Notes: generated by a model from the letters alone, not told the origin. A stretch of 64,000 nucleotides of DNA from Diphasiastrum complanatum (GCA_029204225.1 CM055093.1:29277777-29341776), one strand, 5' to 3'; positions 22,383 through 33,286 are shown, numbered from the stretch's first letter. Numbers and translations: made by a program.

Positions 22383-22920
22383 TGTCATGTCCTACTAGTA
22401 CATTAGTGCTTATCAATGCATCAGAATATGCATTGTAAGTTTTGTAGGCCCAAAAGGAGCTATTAGCCTTAAGAAGAAGGCGGTTCCCTCTTTAGGCCCT
22501 CCAAAGTAATTAATAATGATAATAGGCCAACAAGGGCCCAATGTAGTTTAAATAATACTTAACAAGGGCTAACTATCTCTCAAGATAGTTAAGTTAAGTT
22601 AAGTAAGAGCACTGTCTATAACCAGGCAAGAGACATCATTTTGTGAATCTTTTGGCTCATTTGCAAGTGAGAGTTTCTAGCTTCCTCCTTGTGAATATGA
22701 GCTATGGGGATTTCCTTTGCTAGGTCTCATGTGCCTTATCTACATGAATCCCTGCTCATTTACATTGCTTTGTACTCTTCATTTAATTTCTATGATGATT
22801 CTATGGAGATCCTTGTGCTTCTAGATTTCTATTGATATGTTATCATGATTGTCTTGTACTTTTCTTGCTTCTAGTTTTACTTCATTGTTATTGCTATTTC
22901 TTGGGATTTGGCACATGACA
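22383..22920 (+). repeat. Complete 3' LTR of TR-GAG element
   Basis: 538 bp with perfect inverted ends TGTCATG and CATGACA. The right half is the segment duplicated in the 5' LTR remnant. Next base 22921 resumes the interrupted minus-strand copia RT. Confidence 0.9.
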
Positions 22921-23618
22921 TTGGATCATGAGAATGTCCTCCTCGATAATTCCATTGAGGAATGTTGTTTGTACATCCATCAGGTGTACCTCAAGTTTCA
23001 CTGTAACAACATACGAAAGTAGCAGTTCAATAGAGGTGTTCTTGTCGATTGGGCTAAAAGTTTTGAAGTAGTCAATATTGGAAATCTGTGAAAATCCTCT
23101 TTCCATAAGTCGAACTTTCCTTCTATTGATACTATAATCTACATTATATTTGATCATAAATATCCATTTGCAGTCGATTACTTTTCGATTTGCTGGTAGC
23201 TTGGTGCCAATCCATGTATTGTTCCTCAGCAATGAGTTGTACTCCTTGTTCGTTGTTTCTTTTCAAAGATCTGAATCTGCCTATGACATAGCTTCCTCAA
23301 CTATGGTTGGCTCCTGAATAGAATAGTGAGTGAACTCATCAATGTATCGGACAAGCTGAGTTCGAATTCAAGTTAATCTTTTGGTTGAAGTTTATGGCTG
23401 CGAAACTCAACTTTGTGTCGGCTGATTCGGCTGCTCCTGAGTTGCAGCTTCTTCTTCTTCTTCTTCTAAATAGAGATTGTCTTCTAAAAAGAATCAATTT
23501 TTGGGGCATAAATTGTAGACTGTATCTGTTCCGTGCCCTTCAAATCAATAAACCGATCTTCTATAAAAGTCACATCCCTGTTGTTGAAAATTGTCACTTC
23601 TCACTTGTCATTTTCTAT
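22921..23618 (-). pseudogene. Old minus-strand copia: integrase tail and RT N-terminus
   Basis: On the minus strand, from right to left, the integrase-RT linker (FNNRDVTFIEDRFIDL) leads to the start of RT: NNTWIGTKLPANRKVIDCKW, IKYNVDYSINRRKVR, GFSQISNIDYFKTFSPI and LMDVQTTFLNGIIEEDI. It ends at 22921 exactly where the LTR begins. The RT continuation is at 11942 and leftward. About 30 residues of RT sequence between the two pieces are missing. Reading from 23232 leftward is open for 112 codons; upstream parts carry shifts. It ends on the right where another copia LTR begins. Confidence 0.82.
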
Positions 23619-24366
23619 TGTAAATAAAGATCAATCATGAGTAAAATGTTCATGATCTGATTTCACACGTGTGGAGCCTGTTCCCACATGTGAAAGAAAA
23701 TACTTTTCATACTTATAAATATCTATTTTGATTTTGTATCAATCAAGTTAAGTGTGACCATGATATGACTAGTTTTCAGTCGAGTTGACTAGTCACCTAG
23801 AAATTAGCTTTTCCTTGCATGTGCATGAGTAAATGCTTCCACATGGCAAGTGGATGTTCACACGTGTGTATAGAGTTCTAGAAGATAAGAGTTGACCATT
23901 TTTCTTAGATCCTATTCTGTAGGGAATATTCCTATATTCTAGGAGTGGATTTTAGCCATATTCTTGAAGGTCAACTTTTGGATAAGGATCAAGGATGGAT
24001 CAAATGGATAGATCTGAGTGATGTGGCACTCTTCACATGTGTGAAGACCTGTTGGACTGTACCAGACTCGTGGATGAACTTGATCCATAAACGAATCATC
24101 ATTTTGCTAAGAAGATTGATGAGACTTTTGCATTCTACACTTTTGTGAGATTTCTAGTCAATAGTTTCAGGTGTAGGCCGTACAATGGACAATACTCCAC
24201 ATGTGTGAGGCTGCTCTCACTAGTTTATGAAGTTTGAATCCATTGCTCTTGCTTAAATCTAAGTGTAGTGAATCTAGATCGAGATCTAAAGTGTAGAACT
24301 TGATAGATCCATTGATTAAGCAACCAATAACTCTCTATGATTATTAAGTACAATCATTAATGTCCT
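23619..24366 (+). repeat. 5' LTR of copia copy 2
   Basis: The likely start is TGTAAATAAAG at 23619, where minus-strand copia homology ends. The right edge is set by the PBS at 24367. The last bases (TGTCCT) lack the usual CA. It contains TTCACACGTGTGGAGCC (23662), a CACATGTG site (about 23686), TTCACACGTGTGTATAG (about 23858), TTCACATGTGTGAAG (about 24031) and CCACATGTGTGAGG (about 24199). Confidence 0.7.
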
Positions 24367-24378
24367 TGGTATCAGAGC
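24367..24378 (+). other. Primer-binding site of copia copy 2
   Basis: TGGTATCAGAGC, complementary to initiator-Met tRNA. Confidence 0.92.
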
Positions 24379-24782
24379 GAAGTAAGAGAGTGATCATTTG
24401 ATTCATAAAACTTGCAAAGATCATTGGATATTTTTAGTGCTTTTTGAAGCATAGTATTGATCTAGATTCAATCTAGCTAATGCCTATGACCAAATAGGGT
24501 TTTGGATCATTGAAGCATTTCTTTTTGGAGTTTAGGATCAGATCTAAGAGGCTGATTTGTTCAGATCCTTAGTTGAAGTGAAACCTCTAAGAAAAGTGTA
24601 AAGCAAAAATTTTTGTGAGAGTGAAAGCTAGGAATTTTCGTCAAGATCTAATTGTGTATCATTCAAGCTTGTGTGCTAGTTTGATAAAGACAAGGCTATA
24701 GGCAATCTTGTGAGCTTTAGGCTTTTCATAGATCTTTAAAATTCAGAAATCTTTGTGATTTCAGAAGAGCATTCATTCTACA

Positions 24783-25121
24783 ATGTCATCCATGGGTGGT
24801 TATTTGTTGGAATCAAGTGAAAGACTCACTTCCACAAACTATTCCATTTGGAAAGTGAGGATGGAATCACTCCTAGTGATCCACGACCTCTTTGACATAG
24901 TTCTAGGAGTTGAGGAAGAGCCTCAAGCTGCCCAAGAACAAATCAAATACAAGAAGAGAGCAAGATTAGCTCTACATTGCATAAAGTTGAATGTATGCAA
25001 TGACCTCTTGAAGGAGGAGCCTTCTTGTGCCTCATCAAAAGAGGCCTGGGATTCATTAAAGAGTATCTATGAATCCAGTAACACTTCAAGAATCCTCATG
25101 CTAAGGAATCAAGTCTTTTAA
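24783..25121 (+). pseudogene. Copia gag N-terminus, copy 2 (premature TAA)
   Basis: It begins MSSMGGYLLESSERLTSTNY, the group's gag opening, and includes YSIWKVRMESLLVIHDLFDI and KEAWDSLKSIYESS. A TAA at 25119-25121 ends it after 112 codons. Comparison with sister copies (FQTMKGS) suggests one C-to-T change made the stop from CAA. The same frame continues immediately after. Confidence 0.9.
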
Positions 25122-25124
25122 ACC

Positions 25125-27745
25125 ATGAAAGGAAGTGGAGAGAGTGGACAAGAGTACGTCCTTAGGATCAAATCTCTTAACAAGGAATTGAGTGCTATAG
25201 GAGAAAAGATCCAAGATCAAGAGCTAGTACAAATCATATTGAATGGCCTAGGTGATGAGTTCACCAACTTGGTCCAATCATTTGCTATTCAAGACACTCT
25301 TCCATCCATTGAAAAGTTTCATAATGTTCTTGTGGCCGAGGAGAGTAGACTCCTACACCTTAAGACAAGAATGGAAGGCATGTCACTTAATGGAGGAGAG
25401 GAGAAAGCAAACTTTACATCCAAAGGCAAGAAGAAACAACATCCATTCAAGAAGAATCAAGGCAAGGAGGCCGAGATGAAGAATGGAGGTTCAACTTCCA
25501 AAGACAAAGTGAAGAACAAGGCAAAGCTCAAGTGTTTCTTTTGTGGGAAGAAAGGACACTTTGCCTCAGAATGTTACTTGAAGAAGAATCAACAAGCAAA
25601 TGGAGATCAAGGGAACATTGCTCAAGAGGAAGAAGATGAGGATGGATTCAACACATCCTTAATGGTTGCATCTACACCAACTTCAAGTCAAGACACATGG
25701 TGGATAGATAGTGGGGCTAGTTCCCACATGTCTTTTAACAAGCATTATTTTTCTACTCTTCTCTCTTTTAATGACTCTAAGAAGTCAATATACACTGCTA
25801 GTGATCAAGAATGCAAGATAGATGGTATAGGATCTATTCCTCTTTGCTTAGGCACATCTAAAAGGATAGATCTAGATAATATTTTGTATGTTCCTACCAT
25901 TTCAAGAAAGTTGCTTAGTGTAGGACAATTAATGGACAATGGACTAGATGTACATTTCAAGAATGGAGTTTGTTCCATCTTGAAAAATGATAAGTGCATA
26001 GCTAGTGGCATTAAGCAAGGTAGACTTTTCAAGTTGGATGCTAATGTTGCAAATGCAAGTGTGAACTTGGCTAGGGAGGAGCTATCTCAAGTGGAGCTTT
26101 GGCATAAGAGATTAGGCCATCCTAATCTTCAATCCATGGAGGCAATGGCAAGAAAGGAACTAGCTCTCGGCCTACCAAGAGATTTCAAAAAGTGTGGAAA
26201 GATGTGTGAGGCATGTGGCCTTGCAAAGTCACACAAATCTTCTTACAAGAGATCTTCATCAAGATCTCCCTCTCCCTTGGATCTCATACATTTTGATGTA
26301 CATAGTTTTTCACATGCAAGTAATGGAGGTGCCTTGATGTATGTAGCTTTTATAGATGGTTGTACTAGATTCACATGGATTGAGTTACTATCAAAGAAAA
26401 GTCTTGTATATGAAGCTTTCATTAAGTTCAAGTCTCTAGTTGAGAAGCAACTTAGTACCTCCATCAAAGCACTAAGATGTGATAATGGAGGAGAGTACAC
26501 CTCCAATAAAATGAAAGACTTTTGTGAGATCAATGGCATTAAATTGCAATACACTTGTTCCTACACCCCCCAACAAAATGGGGTGGCCGAGAGGAAAAAT
26601 AGGAGTCTATGTGAATGTGCAAAGTCTTTAAGACTTGATGCATCACTTCTTATCTCATTTTGGGGAGAAGCTATAAAATGTGCTAATTACTTGTGTAATA
26701 GACTTCCTAGTAGTGCTATTGATGGGATCTCACCTTATCAAGCCTTGTTTGGTAAGAAAACCAATGTAAAAGATTTTAAAATCTTTGGATGTATTTGTTA
26801 TGTTCACATCCCTTTGGAGACAAGAAGGAAGGAAGATGCTACCTCCTTCAAAGGGATTTTTGTTGGCTATGGAGAAAATAGCAAGGGCTATAGGATATAT
26901 GATCCTATATCCAAGAAAGTAAAGGTAAGCAAGGATGTACTTTTTTATGAGTCACAATTTTCTAAAAGCTTGTCTAATGGATCTAACCCATTGTGCATTG
27001 AAGATCTTAACAAACCCGAGGAGGATCTTGACAAACTCGAGGAGGATCTTGACAAACCCGAGGATGGAGACAAGGATCCTAGTCAAAGGGGGCCGAGAAG
27101 ATCATCAAGAAGCAAGGCCGAGCCCTCAAGGCTCACCTATGTGGACAAGGGAAAGCAAAAGGAAGACTCTACATCTTCTACCTCTTACTCCTTCTTAGCT
27201 ACATTGCTTGAAGAACCATCATCTTTTGAAGAAGCATACAGATCTAAAGTTTGGAGAGATGCAATGCAAGTAGAGTATGATGCATTAGAAGAAAATCATA
27301 CTTGGAATCTTGTAAATCTTCCAAGAGGGAAGAAGCCACTTGCATGTAAGTGTATTTATAGAATAAAGTACAATCAAGATGGATCTATTAGTAAGTACAA
27401 GGCTACGCGTGTTGCTAAAGGATTTTTTCAAGTGAAAGGATTGGATTATGAAGAAACATTTGCACCTGTAGCTAAGCTTGCAACTATTAGATTAATCATT
27501 TGCATTGCTACTTTGTTCAAGTGGGATCTCTACCAAATGGATGTGACAAATGCTTTCTCGAATGGCTTATTAGAAGAGGAAATCTACATGATGCAACTCG
27601 AGGGCTTCATCAAGGTTGGTGAGGAGCAAAAAGTGTGCTACTTAAGGAAGAGCCTATATGGCTTGAAGCAAGCACCTAGATCTTGGTACTCTAGGTTGCA
27701 TGATTTTCTCTATTCCCTTGGCTTTGTACTAAGTGTTTATAAACC
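25125..27745 (+). pseudogene. Copia gag-pol, copy 2 (no RT active site)
   Basis: It is in frame with the preceding gag segment and open for about 870 codons until truncation. Order: rest of gag (YVLRIKSLNKELSAIGEKIQ), zinc knuckle CFFCGKKGHFASEC, protease WWIDSGASSHMSF, GAG-pre-integrase (LWHKRLGHPN, CEACGLAKSH), integrase (FIDGCTRFTWIEL, RCDNGGEYTS, QNGVAERKNRSLCECAKSLR), and RT up to LKQAPRSWYSRLHDFLYSLG. FIDG replaces FIDD and RCDN replaces RSDN. The catalytic Asp in VTNAF is kept (QMDVTNAFSNG). The open frame ends in foreign sequence about 17 codons past the junction. Only the single upstream stop and this truncation disable it, so it is younger than copy 1. Confidence 0.93.
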
Positions 27746-28429
27746 TGTTAGCAGATTCCAGGAAATCCCCAAATGCCGAGCCAAGCCGAAGACATAGATT
27801 ATCTCTCACCCATGACCGAGGAGGTCTTAGAAGGAGGAGAGCATAGGAAGCTGAGAGCCAAGCATGAGAGCCGAGGATTACTAGCTAGGCTGACAATTAT
27901 TATTCATGTCAGCCTACATGGTGAATCTCAGAGAAGAAACAACCATGTAGGAGCTAGTAATATTTCCTAGGCATTGTAAATAAGCGTAGACCCCCTTAAA
28001 TAATTTAGAGTGAGCCACCTTTTGATGGTGACCTCTAGTGGAAGGGCAAATTCCACTTGTATTTTCCAAATTAGTGGAATTGCCACTTGGGCTCCACATG
28101 GGCAGCCTTCTTGCTTATTTGAGGGCCCCCCTCTCTTGTGAGGGAGCTTTGATTGTATTGTCAATTGCTCTTGAGTTAATAAAGAAGATCTTCCACGAGT
28201 TCTTGATGATTGTAAAGCTCCTTGTTCATGGCAATCTTCTTGAGTGAAATTTCTATGAGAATGTTCTGATTTCCTTTTGTGTTTGTGGATTAAATAGATT
28301 TCTTGCTTTCTCTCTTGCTTGTGGAATGTAGAAGTGGATTAACTTTCTTGTTTCTTGATTTGGTAGTTTCAGCATGCAGGTAAACTATAGAGGTTGAGAT
28401 TGTGGATCTGATTTGCATACCTTCTAACA
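27746..28429. repeat. LTR-like block (possible solo LTR)
   Basis: It starts TGTTAG and ends CTAACA, giving 6-bp inverted ends around 684 bp. Inside, GTAAATAAGCG and AAATAATTTAGAG could be TATA-like, and TTAATAAAGAAGATC near 28175 resembles a polyadenylation signal. No PBS follows and no polypurine tract precedes it. Flanking pentamers (AAACC and ATCCT) do not match, so a simple solo-LTR insertion is not proven; it may be the surviving LTR of an element lost by deletion. It truncates the copia RT on its left. Confidence 0.5.
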
Positions 28430-28478
28430 ATCCTGTCCTCGATTGTTCTTGGGCATTCCAAGCATCAAGAAATGGGCT

Positions 28479-28620
28479 CAAAGGGGCTCTGGTTGAGATT
28501 TCAAAGGGGCTCTGGTCGAGATTTCAAAGGGGCTCCGGTTGAGATTTCAACAGATGCTCCGGTTGAGATTTCAACATAAAGGCTCAGGTGAGATCTGATC
28601 GATGAGCATCGATTGAGATT
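28479..28620. repeat. 23-bp tandem repeat
   Basis: The unit CAAAGGGGCTCTGGTTGAGA (plus TTT) occurs at 28479, 28502 and 28525 with one or two changes each. Diverged copies follow at 28548 and about 28572-28620 (GGCTCAGGTGAGATC, CATCGATTGAGATTT). Further GGTCGAG phrases continue to about 28790. Confidence 0.85.
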
Positions 28621-28829
28621 TAACTCAGGACATGATAGGATATTGCAAGTAGTGGCTCGGTCGAGAGTGAGTCCATAGTTTCAATAGGGGAATGAAACAA
28701 AGTTTCTTCCGGTCCGGACGTGAGTCGTGGAGCTCGTCTAGGGAAGGAGCGTGAAGCCTCGGTCGAGAATGGAGCTGTGCGTTGGTCGAGATGAAAGTGA
28801 CGAGCTCGGTAATGATATGTGTGGGATGC

Positions 28830-29160
28830 TGAGTACCATTCCTTGATGAAGAACAAGACCTGTAGTCTTGTTAATCCTCCTGTAGGTATTAAAACTATTG
28901 ACTCTAAATGGATCTTCAAGCTAAAGCTTAAGCCAGATGGATCAATATCCAAATGGAAAACTTGATTAGTGGTTAAAGGATTTGAAAAAGTTTATGGAAT
29001 AGAGTACACTGACACCTTCAGTCTAGTGGTAAAGCATCAATTTATTTGCACCTTGATGGCTATAGCTGCTGTAGAGGATCTGGACATTCACCAGATGGAC
29101 GTCCATACAAAATTCCTTGAAAAATATATACAAGAAGACATATTCATTTATCAACCGCAA
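28830..29160 (+). pseudogene. Copia RT N-terminal fragment
   Basis: A plus-strand RT fragment: MKNKTCSLVNPPVGIKTIDS, KWIFKLKLKPDGSISKWK followed by a stop, LVVKGFEKVYGIEYTDTFS, LDIHQMDVHTKFLEKYIQED and IFIYQPQ. The first catalytic Asp (QMDVHTKF) is present; the YVDD block is not. It stops at about 29160, where integrase coding on the opposite strand begins, so the junction is an inversion or a fusion of two copies. Confidence 0.85.
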
Positions 29161-30136
29161 AATAAGGAGTGATAAATTGCTGCTCAATGCCTTGGCTCTG
29201 GAAGTACTCCTTAAATTTGCTAGAGATGTACTCTTCACCATTGTCAGACCTCAAGGCTTTGATCGTCTTTCTAGTCTCTTTCTATGTACGCTCCTTGAAG
29301 ATTCTGAAGCAATGGAAAGCTTCTGATTTCTTCTTAATAAAATACACCATAGTCCTTTTGGAGAATTCATCAATAAGAGTTATGAAATACTTTGCATCCT
29401 TCGGAAAAGGATTTTGCATTGGGCCACAAATGTCTGTATGTACAACATCTAACAATCCTCTAGCAGTATGTTGATGGCTTGATCTAAATGGTTTTCTAGC
29501 TTGTTTACCGACTAAATTGTACTGACAGATAGGTAACTCGACTTTATTATCAAGATAGTCTAGATCAAGAACAATAGATTGTTTAAACATTTGTTGTACA
29601 GAATCATGATTCAAATGACCAAATCTATAATGCCAAAGTAAACTTTTATTTGCTTGAATAAAAGTACTAAGCGCCTGACTAGAGGTAGAAAAGCAATGAC
29701 TTAATCTATACAAGTATCCATGCCTCTTATCGAGTGCTAGGATCTTGCCTGTCCTATCGACTACTTTGCATTGATCACATTCAAATTCTACTTTATGTCC
29801 TAGGTCTGTAATTTTGCTTATAGAGAGCAGATTTGTAAACAGATTGGGTACATACATGACTTTAGAAAGTAGCTTAGACTGATCATTTGCAAAGCTCAAT
29901 CTTATAGTACCTTCAGCTTTAATAGCTTGAGTGTTATTGTCACCAAGGTGAACATACTTGTTGGTACTGTAGAGCGTATAGGACTCGAAACAACCAATAA
30001 GACTAGTCATATGCTGAGTGGCACCGAAATCTAGGAACCAAGAACTGTCGTTGGATGCTCCTTGATGGCTAGTCATGAAAGCATCATGTTCTGCTTCTTG
30101 AATGGGCCGAGGAGCTTCTGTAGTTGCATTCGCCAC
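29161..30136 (-). pseudogene. Copia protease-integrase, minus strand
   Basis: The protease reads WFLDFGATQHMTS, with Phe in place of Ser in the usual D-S-G-A motif, which should inactivate it. Conserved blocks follow: VMYVPNLFTNLLSISKITDL, a GAG-pre-integrase LLWHYRFGHLNHDS with a degraded Cys pair (PICQYNLVGKQ), and the integrase core DVVHTDICGPM and FITLIDEFSKRTMVYF. The frame closes at 29282, and the second integrase Asp block (ALRSDNGEEYISSKFKEYF) continues in another frame to about 29165. Open for 284 codons, hence moderate age. No ATG is evident at the natural gag-pol junction; this is part of one polyprotein. Confidence 0.9.
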
Positions 30137-30936
30137 TTGATTTATTGTCCTTTACTATTGTTCTTTGTCGACAGTCTTGTATCTCGTGGTTGTTTCTTTT
30201 GTAGTATCTATAGAACAGCTTCTTCTTTGTCTGTGGGTTCAACTGCTCTTTATGCTGTGTTGGTTTCTGGTCTTGCATTGATTGCTTCGGGCCTTTCTTC
30301 TTCTTCTGTTTAGTCATGCCTCTGTTGATGTACAAGGCGTGAGAATCAGTCAAAAAATTAGTTGTTTCGTAGGCTTTGAGTGTCTTCCTGCAATAACATT
30401 GCAATGACTCTTGAAAGAGTCAGCTCTGGATGCATCATGATGATTATCACCTAGCTATCATATGAGTTTGGCAAGCTTGTAAGCAATTGCATTACTGTGT
30501 CTTGATCATATGACAGATCTAACAACGACCGTTTTCTTCAGCAATTTCTTGAACTGGTTGATGTGATTCTGTAGGGAATCACTATTTGGTATCTTGAGGG
30601 AGTAAAATTTCTTCCTAAGATGTAGCTTGGAAGCTATATTTCGCACTTCATATAATGTGCTCAAGATGTCCCAGACTTCCTTGGATGTTTGAGCTTCAGA
30701 CACATGGCTGATCTGTGTGTTCGAAATGTTGAGGATGATCAGCACAAATGCTTTGCCATCCTTCAGCTTCCATCGGAGATTACTGCATCGTCGGCTTCGG
30801 GTATTTCCTCTGCACCTGTAACAACGTCATACAACTCCTTAGCCATTAACACGATTCTCATCTTAAATTTCAACATATGGTAATTGGCTCCATCAAGCTT
30901 ATCCATGATAGGACTGGCTTTCCCTTGGGAATCCAT
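30084..30936 (-). pseudogene. Copia gag, minus strand
   Basis: It starts at ATG 30936 (MDSQGKASPIMDKLDGANYH), about 305 bp downstream of the PBS. It continues with MLKFKMRIVLMAKELYDVVT, then after shifts SHVSEAQTSKEVWDILSTLY and NSDSLQNHINQFKKLL (30745-30506), then a zinc-knuckle region at 30404-30084 whose cysteines are damaged (FYRYYKRNNHEIQDC). UBN2-type gag by pattern. Several frameshifts and stops. Confidence 0.82.
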
Positions 30937-31241
30937 AGTCTAGGCGATAGTAATAACTATCAGTGACTTAAGAATAAGAATCTGGCTTGGAAACGCTTGA
31001 CTCGCGGTGTTTGAGCATGATTTTTTAGCGCTTTTTCCGGAGAGCTTCGGGTATCTGAATCGGAAAATTTATGGAGGAAATTGGGTTAGCGTGTTGATAT
31101 CTTTATTATTACTGTTTTACAGAACAAGACAACAATCATTCTATCGACTAATAGAGTCTTGTTTTTGTGGAAGCCCTTCAGGCTATAGAAATAGCCTAAA
31201 ATAAAATCACTTGAAGAATCAAATAGGTTCTGATATCTTTT

Positions 31242-31253
31242 GCTCTGATACCA
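31242..31253 (-). other. Primer-binding site of minus-strand copia
   Basis: GCTCTGATACCA on the plus strand is TGGTATCAGAGC on the minus strand, directly next to LTR edge 31254. Confidence 0.92.
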
Positions 31254-31740
31254 TGTTAGGGAAGCTGAAAGTTCCCTTGGTGCATGCACTGCTGGTTCAC
31301 AATTATCTTACTCACTAACCGACTCCCTAGCACTTTCATTAATTGAGTCCTTAAAAAAATGGAATGACCAACTACAAATCGAGCTTCTTTCCGCTCGACC
31401 CTTGGTCTGAAACTATTGAAGGAACAATGTCCTCAAATGGAAGCAACAAAGGAGGAAATGAAACAGTATCCATTTCACTCCATAATCAGCTCACTGATGT
31501 ATGCAGTGTCACGCTCGACTCTAAACAATCGATGCCTTCTCACACTCACACCACTCACCCACTTCTAGTAGTGCGCAACTACTTTGACAATGACAGTAGC
31601 CACGATCTACCTCAGATGGTGCAACGACTCCACGCCATTTTTTTAAATATACCTGCATAGGTCTAAATTGTAAGAGAAGGTGAAAAAGATGATAAGGATG
31701 ATAATTATAATCATTCAGAGATAGACACGGCTCTCACACA
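31254..31740 (-). repeat. 5' LTR of minus-strand copia
   Basis: The inner edge TGTTAGGGAAGC at 31254 is fixed by the PBS. The outer edge is uncertain; CACACA ending near 31740 would give an LTR of about 487 bp with TG/CA ends. No second copy is available for comparison. Confidence 0.5.
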
Positions 31741-32655
31741 TTAATTCCGTCCATCAGATTGATTGTCATAAATAAGCTCATAGCTGTTATAGAACGTAGT
31801 TAGCTTCGTGAGCACGCGGTTTCGCCCGCAATTGTTTTGTGCTCTATCTAACTTGTATTTTCATACATCAATCTAAATTGATTATCGCCTATTGTTTTTG
31901 CATTTAGATTTGTATCAATCTTGCATGCTTCACTATTTTTGTTTCTGTCTGACTCTTTTATTGATTTGTCTAATTGTTTGCTCTTTCCACTTCCGTGAAG
32001 TAAAAAAGTAGTCTTTTCTTTTCTCTCTTGTAACTTTTTTTGAGTGATCCTAATGCAATCAACTTTTTGAAAACATTAAACTCTACCATACAAGGTACTG
32101 TACACTATGCATGTGAAGTCTTCTTTGTGTATTTTCACCTTCTTTTGATTGCTCTTACTAGTAAAGATCAAGATTGTGACTCTAGCTCAATGAATTGGAG
32201 AAAAAATGATAATAGATCTAACTATGCAATGAATCACTCGAGGATTGAAAGCATCCATTTAAGGTTCTTTATTCTCTAATTTCAACAAAGAGTGCTTGGA
32301 AATGTCGAACCTTACAAAGTATTTGTGATTTACAATTTTGTGTTAAAAGGCCCAAGTTAGACATCCTACATGTATAAGTCCAACTTGTAGCACCAATTTT
32401 TAGCATATAATTAGAAAAACAATTTTGATGTTATAATGTTAAATTTAGACTTTCGAATTACTAAAGGTTTAGGCTAAGTTCAACTCAAGCTTGTAAGGTT
32501 TAAAATTTTCTCAAGTTAGACATTGTAACTTAGGATTTATTAGTCCCATAAGTAAAAGTGAAAATGGGCACCATTCTTTTTGCTATATGTAGGCCTCCTT
32601 TTGTAAAAAGGGACATCCCCAAAGGTGTGACCATTTTGGATCCTCAATCAATGCA

Positions 32656-32807
32656 GACTTACCACAATGCTAGGACTTAGGGGGTCCACATACATCTCCA
32701 CTTAACCCAAGGCAAACTTTGGAAGGATGGGGACTTACCACAATGCTAGGACTTAGGGGGTCCACATACATCTCCACTTAACCCAAGACGAACTTTGGAA
32801 GGATGGG
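32656..32807. repeat. 76-bp tandem duplication
   Basis: Two head-to-tail copies (32656-32731 and 32732-32807) starting GACTTACCACAATGCTAGG, differing at only about two or three positions (GGCAAACT versus GACGAACT). A recent local duplication. Confidence 0.92.
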
Positions 32808-33227
32808 GATGGTGTCAAGTAACCTTTTGCTAGGTATAGGGTAGGCTTTAAGTGCGTGTGGAGCCCATCCAAGGGTTGGTTACGAGAACATTATTTCACT
32901 TTACCGAAAGAATTGGATGAGCCTTGGTTGCAACAAGTAGTGCTTAAGAAATTTGGCAAAGTATAGGAATGAAATCGACATAACTTTTTAAAAATCTATA
33001 TCATAAAATATATGATGATTTTTAATATAAGCATACTTACCCTTTCATGAGTAATAATTACAATAAACTTATGCGAAATTTTTAAAAAATAATTTGAAAA
33101 GAGATTTTCTCAGCACTGGCAAAAGTCTAAAGGCTATGAAGCCTGTGAAGGAGTGAGAGCTAAATCTTATAATCTAAGTCTCATTCCAAAGTTTGCAATA
33201 AATGCAAATGATATTGAAGTGAGGGTT

Positions 33228-33229
<2 letters not shown>

Positions 33230-33282
<53 letters not shown>
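33230..33282. repeat. AG dinucleotide microsatellite
   Basis: About 26 uninterrupted AG units. Confidence 0.97.

Positions 33283-33286
<4 letters not shown>

Larger units (their letters stand above)
17641..22920 (+). mobile_element. Gag-only LTR retrotransposon (TR-GAG type)
   Basis: A 5' LTR remnant, a PBS, a long leader, a gag gene and a complete 3' LTR are present, but no protease, RT, RNase H or integrase is seen anywhere in the internal 4.1 kb. Plant elements with terminal repeats and only a gag domain are known as TR-GAG; they must borrow enzymes. The complete LTR has perfect 7-bp inverted ends, TGTCATG and CATGACA. The internal part also contains an antisense HSP101/ClpB fragment and a telomere-like block. 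The 5' end is lost at the junction with the copia LTR, so no target duplication can be read. Confidence 0.85.
23619..27745 (+). mobile_element. 3'-truncated Ty1/copia element (copy 2)
   Basis: 5' LTR, PBS, gag and most of pol in plus orientation, cut within RT at 27745, before the YVDD motif, by an LTR-like block. RNase H, PPT and 3' LTR are absent. It belongs to the same group as copies 1, 3 (the intact one) and 4 by gag and LTR motifs. Its left edge also lies within minus-strand copia sequence. Confidence 0.88.
29161..31740 (-). mobile_element. 5' half of a minus-strand Ty1/copia element
   Basis: Reading right to left: LTR (from about 31740 to 31254), PBS (31253-31242), leader, gag, protease and integrase core, stopping at 29161. 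RT, RNase H and the 3' LTR are missing. Gag and protease sequences differ from the four related copia copies, so this is another lineage. Confidence 0.82.

Noticed and set aside
28479-28571. CRISPR-like spaced repeats
   Set aside because: Units are contiguous without spacers, and the DNA is plant nuclear.
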